The position numbers and the translations under genes were made by a program. This document shows positions 12,519 through 27,600 of a stretch of DNA of 64,000 nt, one piece after another. The DNA comes from Bolinopsis microptera (taxonomy: Eukaryota > Ctenophora > Tentaculata > Lobata > Bolinopsidae), in assembly GCF_026151205.1 (NCBI RefSeq), contig NC_087082.1:15161365-15225364 (forward strand), written 5' to 3'. A model generated the notes under the pieces. It was not told the DNA's origin. It saw nothing but the letters and a program-made list of their open reading frames with translations, and did no database searches. Numbering within the stretch: position 1 is the stretch's first letter; each line of letters begins with the position of its first letter.

Positions 12519-12667
12519 ATGATTAATGGAAGATTCTTTTTCCTATGATTATTAATTTTAGTTCATAAGTTTTGACAAACTTCTTGACCTACGAGCATAC
12601 ATAAGAGCCAAAAGCTTGTTCATGTTGCCTGACCCCTTTTTTCATTCATTTACTTACTCCAAGAAGC

Positions 12668-15600
12668 ATGTTCCAGAAAGAAGCTGTAAAGAAACTTCCT
12701 GGCAACCGCATTAAGTTTGAAACTGTTGAGGATGCAAAGCTAGAGCTTCTTGTGTATCGAAGAAATAGTGATGATGATCCATGGTTTTCTGTCTGCCAAG
12801 ATGTCCTCAAGATCCTGGAAAATATTTTCGAGAGTCCTCCAGATCTTACCTGTTACGCTGATATGTTCATCAGCTACTCATTTGCAACTGTAAACAAATT
12901 ATGTGTCTTGGATCTTTTATTAGATGAGTAAGTCCACTGTTGCACTCAATCATTTAACTATTTTTAATTAGAAATATTATATACAACTGTGAAATAGAAG
13001 GGTATAGTAGAAGGGTATAGTAGCCCAAAAGTAAGTGTACACTCCCCTTCTGCCTCAGCGTAACTGGGGATTAGTTAATTTTAGACCAGTTATCTATACT
13101 TATATCTCAATAAATGAGTGTGTGTGTGTGTGTGCGTGTGTGCGTATGTAATTTATGAACGGCTTCATCAATAAAATGGTAAAAGTTACGGGGCTGGTTT
13201 TTTCGGTATATTTCCTTCACAACTCTGATAAAGCCCAACAGCTTCAGTATTTTTAAATCGGCTGGTGGTAAGTTTAATTGATCATTTTGTGACCCAAATG
13301 TGATACTTATGTGTCTCACGTACTCTCCCTCTCTCCCACTTTTGCTCTCTCTCCCCCCCCCCCCCCCCCCATAACAGATTTGTGATATAATTAAAGGTAA
13401 GTTGGCAGTGGACCTCAAGATTGGCTATCAAGTATTACTATAAGATATATGAGGGGCACTCAGAATTAAATTGCAGTCTGTTCATTCTTTTGCACCGTTT
13501 TAACTACGAAAATTTAATGCGTGTTTTCGATTATAATAGACTTTTATGCTTTTGCATTTCAACTGCGATAGTTAAGTCCCGGCCGTAGGAACGGGTCACA
13601 CTAGTATCATTAATATTGGTAATTTAATTATCATCTTTTCGTGTGTCATTTTATTTCACCTAATTTTGTATTTTATTTTATTTTCGTGTGTTATTTTATG
13701 AAACAATATACAATTCAGATCATACATTTTCAGGAATCCGACTCCTGCAATAATTACTGTACAATCTGACGATCAGGATGGTGGTCACATGATGATGGAT
13801 ATTTTTTATAGGGAGGAAAACTTTGATTCCTTTGTTAGGAAATTACTCCCACACATAGACCCGTCCAACTCTTTTCAACTCAAATCAAATGAAAATGGAA
13901 CAGATGGTGAAGCCGTTGTTTCCAGAGAAGTTTTTGAAAATGAGGTCACTGAAAGGGAGTCTCTTGATGATGAAACCAATCCGGTTGAGCTTGTTGAAGA
14001 TGAAAATAGCGAGGAGTTATATTCTGATCTTGATGTTGACCGTTATCATGATGCTGAAAGTGGAGAGCCTTTGGATACTTCAGTAAACAGTGATAGAGAA
14101 TCACATTTTCTTGAAGAAAATGGTTTACATATAAGTTCTATTAGAGGTTTGTATTACTTAAAATTTGTAGGCATATCTTTGAGTTTTCTTCAGTTAATAA
14201 TCGAACCACCAATTACCAATAGTAATATGAATAAGTGGAACTAATTATTTATTTTGATAGCAATAATTTGGTTTCTTCTATATCATTTGCATACGAATAA
14301 TGCGTTCAATTTATTTTCAGAAAGTAGTACTAGTCATGATATATCAACAGCTGACACGAACGTTAATGAAAACGAATCTAGTACTGATCAACTGTTCGAC
14401 TCGATAACAAGCGAGGATCTAAACGAAGCTTTAGAAAAGGAAGACGAATTAGGTCCACTGGAGAAGAGTTCCTCCAATGGTTTTGGTGAGCTGACCACGG
14501 AGGAGTTGCTCTCCCTCGAAAACTTCAACCCTATGTCAGAGGCGTGGAATGACAGAGGGAATAAGATCAATAAACAAAGGACCGATCTGACCATGCCTGC
14601 TGATAATATAGTATGTTAAGTTTTCTGATAATATAGTATGTTAAAAAACTCTTGTACTTATAAGCCTTTAAATTTAAAATTCTAACAACTTGCATATTCA
14701 CAAGTATTGAGAACCTAAATACAATAAAGCCTGGATAACTTATATAATTCAAATTATTTTCAGTTGGTGGCAGGAGAAAATGACCCTGGTAAGCAGATTG
14801 TCAAACTTGTGGTGTACAATGTACCTGAAAAAGCACAGAGAGTAAGTCTACTTACAATAGTTTGATAGTCGGATGTAAATTGCATCTTTTTTTGTCCATA
14901 AAGTTCCCCCTTAGAAAACGTAGCTAATTTGTTATAAGAAACGTTTTATTAAAACGTAAGATATGATAATACTTATCACATCCTATGTATTTACAGATAC
15001 CGCTGAAGAACTTTTTGAAAAACCAGTGTCTGAGAAGTGAGCCCCCTGTTAAAATTGAGCGAGTTAATATCGACGAGAAAACCCACAAAGCGTACGTTTA
15101 TTAAACAATAACTGAAAATATACCTTTTCCAAAAACACATGATATTATGTTGTCTGTTGATAGCAAAACAAAAATGAACTTCTTGATATTTCCAAACTGT
15201 TGACTCATTGACTAATGACTGTTAAATAATTGTATATTGAAAAGCAGCATATGATTATGTACGTCCACTTTCACCCATTTAGGTTCAAAATAACCGTTCT
15301 GTTCAGGTATGTGGAGGTTTCAGGAACGGGTGGAGCTCAAGTATTTATTAAGAATGTGCACAAAAAGAAGTTCTGTATGTGTGAGCTAGATGTTAGAATA
15401 CAATATGAGAGAGAAGATCCCAATATTATGAAGATGCAGTCTCTCTTGCTGAATAGAGAGAGGGAGAGTGAGAGGGAAAGGCTGAGAGGTTTGGGGTTTA
15501 GTGATGTTACGGGTGTTTATTTGATATTTTATTGTGATCGGATAACTCGTATCTATTTCTTGGTAAAATAGACAATATTGTACGTCATTCTGACTGCGAA

Positions 15601-18600
15601 TTGCCAAAATGTATATCACAGTTGATATTTTCTACATTTCAGATTCTCAACGTAAAGGTAAAGGTACGGTTCGAACGACAGCAGAAGTAACGACACATGC
15701 ATTAACATCTAGTCGACGTGACCAATGTCTTAGAGCAGCAGAGAACAGAAACACAGGGGATGTTGATGTAGGTGGTAACACCTCAGCAAATAGTAGTTCT
15801 ACTGGTAACATATCACATGTTGCAAGTTCTAATGAAGTTACTGTCAACATTGCAGACAATCCCCCAGAGACAAATACCTCATTAACAAACAACACGGAGG
15901 TGTTGTTAACTTCACAGTTTAGTAAAAGAGAGGAGGCTGATGATGGGTTATCTCTCGCTCACACAGAACATTCTAGATCAGACGATATTGCAGACCAGTC
16001 TCCACCTGATCTATTCACAGAGGAACATTTAGCAGTTGCTGGCTCACAGCTGACTAATTGTGGTACTGATGCTAGGAACGCTGTTACAACGACTCACAGA
16101 TCAACTGTAAACTTGACAACACCACAACAGGGAGGAGGGAGGAGGGAGTTCCTCTCAACCAGACCACCTAAAACTCACTCCACAGTCCCTGATGAAGATA
16201 TAAGAGATGATTCACCCCCCAGCTTTGAAGGATATGTCAGTTCAGCGAGAGATTCAGACTTAACAACAACCCAGTTCAACTCGGTAACACCCATTAAAGG
16301 TCCTGTTAAAAGCGCTGTACCACAATCAGCGAGCTCTTCTAACTCCACACAAAGTGAGTCTCAAGAAACCAGCTCTCCTTCAGAACACCGTACCGCTCCC
16401 TCAACTACACTGCCTTCTACCACCACTACTGATCCTGAAACTACCTCAGCTGATAATTTCACAACTCATGATTACGTTATTCCTAATCCTAACACTCTTA
16501 CTGATGACATCACTACGTCTGATGACGTCACTACGTCTGATGACGTCACGAATCTCGCTGTTCACTTAGCAGGACTCGTTATAGAGGAGGAGGAAGAGGA
16601 GGAGTGTGCCGAGCAGAGGTCTGTTTGTCAGAAAGAAGTGCGACTAGAGCCTTTACCCAACAGAAATGTAAGTTCTGTTGATTATAATTATAAAACATAA
16701 ATAAATCAACTCTTAAAGAAAATTTATAATATATTTTTCTATTTAATTTACTTTTATAATTATTTATAATTTATTATGTATGATAATTACCGCACGAATG
16801 AGATAAAGGGGAAAATGAACGATTGCCAAAGTCACGCGTGATAGATCACGCGTGATAGATTAGAGTTAGGATCACCATAAAGTTGTTTACCTCATTGGTC
16901 AATGGTCGGGTCGGGCGTCTTGGATACTGCCTCTTATTGCTGCCATATCTAACTATCTGTGGTGGAGTCGGCATAATACAATGGCCAATGACAAAATGAA
17001 CTGTACTCTGTGCATGTTCATTATTTATGAATAATGTTCAATGCTCTTAAATATATGTATAGTGAAGGATCTTGCCAAGCAGGGCACCACATTCGCAAAA
17101 TGGAGGGTTCCCTTTGTTTACAAGACCTCACTTGATCGTCTCCATACAACCTAGCTCATGTTTTAAATGTAGTTCACAAAATCTAGCCGAATCTCGCGGA
17201 CTATCTCAGAGTCCTGCGTTAATATATATCTATATATATATATATAATATATATATAATTCGTCTATTCGCTATTACAGTTGATATTATTCCTATATGTC
17301 TGATTGTCTGTGCAGTAAAACTAACGTTAAAACCGTTAGTTCATTATATTATCTAATTTTGATTTAAACCGACATAAATCATAAATGTGGCCTTTGCAGC
17401 TATTTCAAGCTCTCTGAGTCTCTACGATGCTCAGAGACCGAGATACAAATTTACCGAGAAGTATTTAGATATTTTGCCCCAGGTATTATAGGCTTAGGAT
17501 TAGCGACACGAATTGCGTGCACAGATGATTTATGTTCAGAATGACTCTGCGTGGTCCATAATTCCAATGCTGTTAAATACGTAGCGTTTCAAGCAAACGT
17601 ATGCATACGCAAACGTATTTGTCGCCGAAAATTCGCGTATTTTGATTTCCACTGTGGAGTAAGAACGATTTTTTAGAATAAATTTTGATCTGCACGCGTA
17701 TTTCGGACAAATTTTAGACGTATTCCGGACAAAATTTACCAGGGTCTAAATTCAATTTTTTTCGGGCTTATTGATTGGAAACTTCACGTATTCTTACGTA
17801 TTTCTCTCGAACATTGAATACGCCGTATTTTGAGCCGATTTTTTGACGTATTTAACAACGATGCATAATTCTGCACATCGAAGTAAATAACTACACTCTG
17901 CCATAGTTAGTTCGTACGTAAATTTTTCGTAAACAAGTGGTGCATGCATTTTCCTCTTTAAATCAACATAACATACTGCCTTACAAAACTAATACTGAGG
18001 TTTAATTATATTAAACCAGTGTATCAGCATTTGTTCTCTCCATCTCTCCAACTAGTATTACACACGCTCCTAAACAACCTAATATTACAGCACTGGAGAC
18101 ACTGTCCTCCCACACCTCTAACTGAGCGACTCCTCTCGTTCCACATCCCTGCTCCAGCTACTGTGTCACGTGTTATTGTCACGTGGTGTGACGGTGAGGG
18201 TATCTGGACCATTGCCAAGGCGGACTATCATCGTCTCAAGTAAGTCTGGATATTAACTGTACTATTCTTACTCGATTCACATTTTGTGATATTTTGTGAT
18301 ATTTTGAATCAGTAATTTAAATGTAGTATAATTTTTGGGCCCACCCATAACTCTTGAGATCGGATAGATTTTTGTGAGAATACTAGATCTCTCACGTGAC
18401 CGGACAAGTAATAGAAGTGCTTTATTTCAGGCGGTATTCTAAAATGTTAAAACTATCTCCCCTTCCTCTGAGTACGCCTGTTAAAAACGAGATGGTAGCT
18501 GTAAAGATCAACCAGGTACACAAATACAGCCACATTTGTTTGTATGTAGAGTTTGTGTAATGTTACATCTTAAATTTCACTGTCATTTGGTAAATGAATC

Positions 18601-21600
18601 CACACTCGGGAAAGCTCCAAGATTTCAGAATGTTTTCACTGTCAACATTCAGTGATCTTTGCACCACGAGAATGTAGTAATAGTTTGTGATTGGTTCTTC
18701 TTAATCACGTGATGCTTGTTCTTACGTCTGATTGGACCAAACTCAGGTGTTTTGTCGAGGAATTGTCCAAGAAACTGGGACAGGTGCGGGCGGTATGGTT
18801 CAAATAAGGCTACTGGATTTAGGGGAAGTCAGATCTGTTGCACAAAACTGGTAAATTACTCTGATTGTAGAAAAGTAAACTGGTAAATTACTCTGATTGT
18901 AGAAAAGTAAACTTGCGTTGAAACTTAACTTGTGACTTTAAATACAGATTATCAATTCATATTCTTTAAAACATTCCGTCTGAACATCCTTGACGTAATT
19001 TCCGCCCAAGATAGACGTTACGTCCGTCCAAGTCAGGTCTGGCAGAGTAATATTAATTCTTTTGCAGCTTGTACGGTATAAAATCAACGAGCAAGATTCT
19101 GTCTCAAGAATCTTTGGCTAAAAAGAGATCTCTGCATCAGAGTAAAGTCAAAGACAAGGAATTGTTCGCTTCACTAGCCAATCTAGTACTGGGAAATAGA
19201 CAGGTTGGTTAAACTTGAATTTTAAATTGTTTCTTTTGAAATTTGTAATTTATCAAATACATAAGTTTGAAAATCGAATACAGGTCTTAAAATCAAATAA
19301 TTGATGTGCTCAGGTAACCAGACTTACAAATAAATAATGATTAAAATTCATATTAAGAATTTGTTAATAATATTATTAATATCTACCTTGCAAATAAAGA
19401 AGCAACAACATTTCAAACGAACAAATAAAAATCTTCCATAATGATAATACTATGTATATGGACACGTTCATTGAAGTTTGAGGATATTGGTAAATATTAG
19501 TGACCCTACTGAATGGCACGATGATGTAAAATGTGTCACACTATGAAACTATATAAACCCTCTAACCCTAAGATAATCGTTTCATCCTCTAGATAAACTT
19601 TGTCGCATAACGATATCTTTATCAGACGATAAGATATCGCTTAAATGCGGCCGGCAGTGAGTTGTAAACTTTGTCACACTATAAAAACGTGACGGAGTTT
19701 ATATGGACCCCTTGTTGCCGTGTTTGACCAAATTTTCGAATTTCCAATTCATAGAATAGCTGTATATGACTATTATCTACATATTTAGCGACTTTTTTCC
19801 TTAAATGGTAGCACCATGTAAACTCCGTCACACATTTAAGAAATTTATATGAGGGATGTTTATGACATCCTGACAAGAAATGCCGAATAGTCTAGCATTA
19901 TTTTGTGAGCTGAATGTGTTTGGAATTGTTCACATATTTCATTGTTATAGGCAAATACAAATACAGAAGGCAGAAATAGGTAAATTTAGTCACATAAATT
20001 TGTATGATATCTCAACATGTGTGAAATTGAGTAAATATTAGTATACCAACTTAAACACCCTATATTACGTACTATGAATCAATTAACAATATTTCAACCA
20101 TACGCCGGTCATATAAATTATTATATGGCAGTGATATGTTAACATTGGATAAATTTCAACACCTGAACAGGGTAAAAATTTGTAAATTTCGTCACAAAAA
20201 AAATATTACAACTTTATTTGCTCCGTGTTGGCAAAATAACTAATTTATCGACATAGTGATGGTGATAAAGTGACATTATATACTAATTGAGGTATGATTC
20301 TTCAAAATAGGGGCAAGAAATGTAAATTTCGTCACATCAGCCATTGCATTAGTTAGATAGATTTTCTTTCATATCAACTGCCCTTATTATAGTTGGAATG
20401 GATTTATACAGGAAATATAGAAACCCATGCCCATTTTTCATCACATTGAAATTATACTGTTGGGGCAGGAAAAGTAAATTTCGTCACATTTCGGTAAATT
20501 AGTGATATTAAACTCAGCATTGTTCAACTCGAGTTCTGATTTGCTGAAAAATAACCTACCAATAATTCCTGGAAGAATATTGAATTCTAATCGGGGTATG
20601 GTTCTTCAAAATAGGGTCAAGAAATGTAAATTTCGTCACATACGTCATTGTAAAATTTAGATACATTTTCTTTCACATCAACAGTCCTAATTATAGTTTG
20701 AAATGAATAATTCAGAGATGAAGGAAATATAGAAATCCATGCCCATTTTTCATCACATTGAAATTATACTTTTGGGGCAGAAAAAGTGAATTTCGTCACA
20801 TTTCGGTAACTTAGTATAATTAAACTCAGAATTGTCAAACTTGAGTTCTGATGATCTGCTGAATAATAACCTACTAATAATTCATGGAAGAATATTGAAT
20901 TCTAATCAGGGTATGGTTCTTCAAAATAGGGTCAAGAAATGTAAATTTTGTCACATACGTCAAATTGTAAAATTTAGATACACTTTCTTTCACATCAACA
21001 GTCCTAATTATTATTGTGACAATTTTTACATCAACTGCCCTTAACTTGAATCAGCTCTATCCGTGCATCGTGAATCGTCCTTATATACAGTTTTCCCGCC
21101 TTCCAAACCAAAATCAGATATAAATGATTTCGGCAATTCACCCAGAATTTTAAATTCCATATAATGTGACAGAATTTACATCATTTCCCAATAAGTGCAT
21201 GTATTTGCTAACTTTTCAAAACAACATATTTTAGGGCTATGATTGGTAGAAGAACCATCAAATAATGAGTTGAAAGGGTTTTGAGGACACCTCACAGTAG
21301 AAAAGAGGTATCGTATTCTGAGTGTGACAAAGTTTACGAAATATTGCCTTAAAACCGTTCGATCCCTGCCCTTTAGCCAAATGTTGTATCATAATTGTAA
21401 ATTGTTAGAATGACCTAATCTACTATATTTTAAACCAAAAAATGCTAATTGGGCAGCTATGGTTAACACAGTCACAAAAATGTGATATTTTTTACATTAT
21501 AGTGCCTAAAAACAATAAATTGTATTTCTGAGCCGTGTATATGGAAGTATGGGTCACGTGGCTAATGTCCAGAACTTCTGAACACGCTATATTTTTTGGT

Positions 21601-24600
21601 TTACCAATATCCTTAAACTTCAACATGAACGTGTCCATTTACGATTTCGTATCATTTTGTGACGATGTTTACATCAACTGCCCTACACTTCAATCAACTG
21701 TATCCGTGTATCGTCCTCATATATAGAGTTTTCCCGCCTTCCAAACCAAAATCAGATATAAATGATTTCGGAAATTCACCCAGAATTTCAAATTCCATAT
21801 AATGTGACAGAATTTACATCATTTCCCAATAGCCAAGTGCATGTATTTGTTAACTTTTCAAAACAACATATTTTATGGCTATGATTGGCAGAAGAACTAT
21901 CAAATAATGAGTTGAAAGGGTTTTGAGGACACCTCACAGTAGAAAAGAGGTCTCGTATTCTGAGTGTGACAAAGTTTACGAAATGTTGTCTTAAAGCCGT
22001 TCGATCACTGCCCTTTAGGCCTACATTGTATCATAATTGTTAGATTGACCTAATCTACTATATTTTAGACTAAAAAATGCTAATTGGGCAGCTATGGTAA
22101 ACAATGTCACAAAAATGTGACATTCTTTACATAATAGTGCCTAAAAGCAATACATTTTATTTTTGAGCAGTGCATATGGGAGTATGGGTCACGTGGCTAA
22201 TGTTCAGAACTTATGAACACGCTAGATTAATATATGTTAAAATTAAACCACTATCGTCAAAAACGCTGTTTTAGAAATTTACCAATTTCCTCAAACTTCA
22301 ATGAACGTGTCCATATATATATTATATAATATATTGAATTGTCAGGAAACTCAGTGTTAGACATTATTCATTTATCATCCCTCATTATTAGATTTCAGTC
22401 CTAAAAGTAAATTTCCCTAAAATTTTCCGAGGACCCACAATCTACATTCCCTTTTTCGAATCACATGTTGTATCCACACAAACCTTTTCTCAGACCATGG
22501 TTGTCTGTACTTTGCAAAATACATATCATAATTTGTGATAACTACGATAAATGGTGCAGGGACGTAGCCAGGATTTTTCTTTGAGGGGGGCTGTCGGCGA
22601 CGCGTCCAATCAAGCTGTGGCAGGGGTCTGGGGGCGCAGCCCCCAGCGTGGTCCAGGGGTGGAGCCCCTTGGCGGGGGCTAGGGGGGCGCAGCCCCCCGG
22701 AAATTTTTTGCGAAACAGGGTGTTTTAGACGACATTTGGCATTAAAGAAATTTGTAGGACAGCAATAAACTGGGATTGAAAAGAATCAAGTACTCACGTA
22801 AATTTGGTAACTTCACAACAGCAATCTGCATTCTCCAATCAGAATTTACGACTTACTCAGGCCTCATCGTCTTAAGATTTTTACATTTCCTACGGTCTAG
22901 GGGACACTATTGACTATAATTATAGAAGTCTTCTAGAATGTTTGCTTGGATTTAATGACATATATTTACTAATCCACACTTCAAATCTTTGACTGACTGC
23001 AGTCATAAATACAGCCCAGTTACCAGGCGACCATGGGGACTAGGGGGCTTATCTTTTTTCTGGGGTTCGATTTTTTCCGGGGGGGCTGCCGCCCCCCTAG
23101 CCCCCCCCCCCCCCCCCCCCCTGGCTACGTGCCTGAAATGGTGTCATCTGGCTGTGTTTTACTTGTGGGTTGTCGGAGAAAGCCACTTTTAAATAGTCAT
23201 TTCTCAATTATAAAACACTATTTTGAAGGGCTTTAGATATAATGTTATTGTAGATTTTAATGTGGCCCAGCAAAAATCGCAAATTTTTTTCCGTGGCCCA
23301 GCTACAAACGCCCAACATTCGGTTGGGAGGTAGTAAAATTAAAATATGCAAAATCTAAAAATAAAGTTCGGACGAATACTATATTACAGTCCGCCTTGAA
23401 GAATGCATATGTTCGCTATTTCATCGCATATTATTATTATCCTCGATAACTCAATTTTGCTAGGGTAAAGATAATAACGAACGATCTCGTCCTATCTGTA
23501 CCATTCTTCGTAGCTTTGCGTCTATCGTTATGATCGTACGATTTTTGATTGAATAAAGATTACTTTTATTATAATTGGGGGATTTCATTATCGATTGGGC
23601 GCAACTGTCGTATCTGATCAAGCAGTTTTTAAATTGGTTTTGATTCGTCATCTTCCCATGATAGCTAGATCTAGATTGGGCGCAACTGTCTGACAGCCAA
23701 AGTCTTCTGCCAAGTAATCTTACTCTGAGGTTCTAGAATTACAGTTCTAGTGTTCTAGTATTAGTGCCCCAGATAAGATCTCGAGGCAGCTGTAATAACA
23801 AAAGAGCTAGCCAGTGCAGTAACCACTTGATTAAAGAACGAGACACCCATTATCATACGATGGGAACATCTATGCGACTGAAAAACAAAACACGGGGTGT
23901 TACATAATATGTGAACGACCCCTATGTGTGTTGTAATTCGATCTCGAAAGGTAGGCCTCACTGGCTTTTTATCTTAATAATTTGATTAGATGTCATGAGG
24001 CTTTCCTTCGTGTTTTTGGTACGCAGATGGTTACAATTCATTCGCTCATCTTCGTTTCACGCTCGATTTGACTTGCAATCAACAAAATTTAAAGTTTTGA
24101 CAACTTTAAGTTCAACAATCGACATCCGTTGATTAAACACAATTACATTTACTGTTAAAAAAACTTATTTACGGGGATCTTTGGGTTCATATCGTAGTAT
24201 ATCGCATATTGTGCAGTAACGCGAAATATTGAAAACTATTCGATCTATTTTGATTTATTTTCAGTTAACCTATTCATTTTTTCTTAAATAAACATCATGT
24301 TTAGGTTAAAATGACGAGAGTCGTTTCTAAAAACCTCTTTAACTTCGCCCCTGCGGGTGAATTGGATGAAGAAGTTAAAGCTATGGAGGCTGAAATGGAA
24401 CAAATGATGGAAGCCTCCCCTGAAGCTAAGCAAGTCATGGATAGGATGAAAGAACTCGAGGCTAAAGACGACCAAGAATCTAATATGGAGTGGCTTGCTC
24501 TTTCCAGATCGTCAATGATGTCATTGGTAAAATCTCTGGATAACATGCCAGTTCTAAATTACGGAGGAGAGCAGACAACGACCACTTATTTGAAAGTTCC

Positions 24601-27600
24601 AACTTCTCATGACGGGGAATTTGATGTCCCAGTCGAGGTTTACACTCCGAAAGAGCTTGAAAATGATACAAAGAAGGCTGCTTACATATATGCCCACGGG
24701 GGAGGTGCAATAGCTTTCTCGGCTGCTGATATGAGGAAAGGAGTGCAATGCATTGCTGTTGATATGAACGTTGTGGCATTCAATGCTGACTACCGCCTTG
24801 CTCCCGAAACAAAATGCCCCAACAACATCAAGGATTTTTATGAGGTTATCAAGTATGTAAGTAAGAATGCTGAGAGCTTGGGAATCGATCCCACTAAGAT
24901 TGTTATTGCTGGGGACAGTGGTGGAGGTTACATATGTCTTGGTGCCATGGTATTGTTAGCTCAGAATGGAGAGGGTCATCTGGTAAAATTAGCTATTCCT
25001 GGTGTTCCCATGGTTGATGATTACTGCTTTTCTGACCCTTTGGTTATGACTGTAGAGGAAAGGAAGGTTCATTTGTTTATGCGGAAAATTTGGAAGCATC
25101 TTATTGCTTCAGATTTTGAGCAGCAAAAGACTGATCCCCACCTCTTCCCTGGCAAAGCAAGTGAAGACCTTCTGGAGAAATTCCCGCCAACCATCATCTT
25201 GGAAGCAGAATTTGATTTATATATCACAGAGGCAACAAGGCTTGCTAACAGGCTGCGAAGAGCGGGAAGATTGCTGGAATTTGTTGTTTTTCCGGGGGCC
25301 AATCATATGTCATTATTCATGCCTGGGAGTAAAGGAATGGAAGTCTATAAGGATACCATGAAAAAGATCGCTAAAGAATACGTTCACGTGTGAGAACTGT
25401 CGAGATGAGCTGACTAGTGACTTTATTGTTATAGACTCTGCAGGCTGTAGTTTTTTTAGCTGTATAAATGATAACACGTCTGTTTGTGTAATAAACTCAT
25501 ATCCATATTAATATCACTGTACTTGATTAATGATTATATCACAAAATCAATTCAATTAATTATTTGTAGTTCAATTAATTGTTTATAATTCAATAAATAG
25601 TTCCCACTGTCATGCAACAAATGAGTGAAAAATGAATAAATCTTAATAAAATCGTAGGTGGAAAATTGTCTGTCATCATCAACACCTTGAAGATACGATT
25701 AGTACTCAACAATAAAATAAGCCAGGAATAAATGTGTATACAAATGAGGTAGTTCGAGCGGTAAAACGCCAGTCGAGTGCCGGTCGGGGCATCAAAGTGT
25801 AGAAACACATCTCCAATTCACAAAAGGGGAGTAATCACCAAGGTGCGGGGGCCGGATGAGGGGGGGGGGTTTGGGGCTGGGCTGATAAAGTCGCTTTCTT
25901 TAAGGAATCTCCCAATTAAATGTTCCATCATCAGCAAAGTATCAGATATTAGCAACAAGATAAAATCCATTGTCGGATGTGAGGAGGTTGAGGACTCCTC
26001 AAACTACATTAAATACATTCCTTATGTAACGTCCTCAATAGATGTAACAGATTTGTGTACTTCACAGCTCTTAGAAATAGTACACCCTCTCGCTCTGAAC
26101 AGCATCCCATCTAGCGGCCAACATTTAAACTTTAACAAACAGCAGGACGGAGCCGCCAAGTGAACAGCACAGTTAACTTGTTTGTTATCGTTGCTTTACT
26201 CTTCATTGCTCGTGTTTGCACTTCATCGTATCATTTACACAGATTTTACAAGTTGTATTATTCGACAGGTAAAAATGGTTTACTTTTCGGACCTTATTTT
26301 TACGTGAACGGGAATTGTTTTGGGCGGGCACAATTATGAGTGTTATAATTTCTTTGAACATTCAATTACGTTTGTAGTATCCTCCAAAATAAAATACTTT
26401 AACGGAGTTTTTAAGGAGAACATCACGTGGGCCCTCCAGCGGACATACTTCATGGCATAACGTTGCATCACATTATTTTTGTGTTGAATTTAAACAGAAC
26501 AATTTAGAACAAAAAGGTATAACATCGAATTTCTTGAACATTCTATATGTATTTTAGACAGCCCCACGAAAAACCTCACCGAACCTCCACGATGTGTGGG
26601 GTGGGTGGCTCGAACGGGAGGTGCATGGGTGTTTCTAACCTATGCAAAGGAAGGGACTAGCCATTTTTACAACAAGGAAAGGCTCTAATAGCCTCTACTA
26701 ACCTTAGAACCGCAGCATAACCGCTTTTCCCACAGGCAAATAACACCTTCCGCAGGAAACTAACACGCTCACAGGCCCCCACATGACGTGTAACCCCAGG
26801 ATTTGGTTTTGGATCGGACACTGAAAACAACGATAGAGGAGCGGTTTACACGCTCACAGGCTACCATGTCTCGTGTAACCCCAGGATTTGACACGTTCAC
26901 AGGCTACCATGTCTCGTGTAACCCCAGGATTTAGCACGCTCACAGACTACCACGTCTCGTGTAACCCTAGGACTCACTTAATAGATTCTAACACGCTCAC
27001 AGGCTTCCACGTCTCGTGTACCCTAGGATTTGGTTTTGGATCGGACACTCAAAACAACGATAGAGGAGCGGTCTACACGCTCACAGGCTACCATGTCTCG
27101 TGTAACCCCAGGATTTAGCACGCTCACAGGCTACCACGTCTCGTGTAACCCTAGGACTCACTTAATAGACTCTAACACGCCCACAGGTTTCCACGTCTCG
27201 TGTACCCTAGGATTTGGTTTTGGATCGGACACTCAAAACAACGATAGAGGAGCGGTCTACACGCTCACAGACTACCACGATTCGTGTAACCAAAGGATTT
27301 AACACGCTCACAGGCTACCAAGTCTCGTCTAACCTTAGGATTTAACAAGCTCACAGGCTTCCACGTCTCGTGTACCCTAGGATTTGGTTTTGGATCGGAC
27401 ACTCAAAACAACGATAGAGGAGCGGTCTACACGCTCACAGGCTACCATGTCTCGTGTAACCCCAGGATTTAGCACGCTCACAGGCTACCACGTCTCGTGT
27501 AACCCTAGGACTCACTTAATAGACTCTAACACGCCCACAGGTTTCCACGTCTCGTGTACCCTAGGATTTGGTTTTGGATCGGACACTCAAAACAACGATA

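Noticed and set aside
25742-25800. tRNA- or SINE-like stretch (GGTAGTTCGAGCGGTAAAAC)
   Set aside because: Weak A-box resemblance only; no B box or cloverleaf could be drawn.
25777-26163. 128-codon frame
   Set aside because: No recognisable domain, starts with low-complexity Gly, and no splice or homology evidence.
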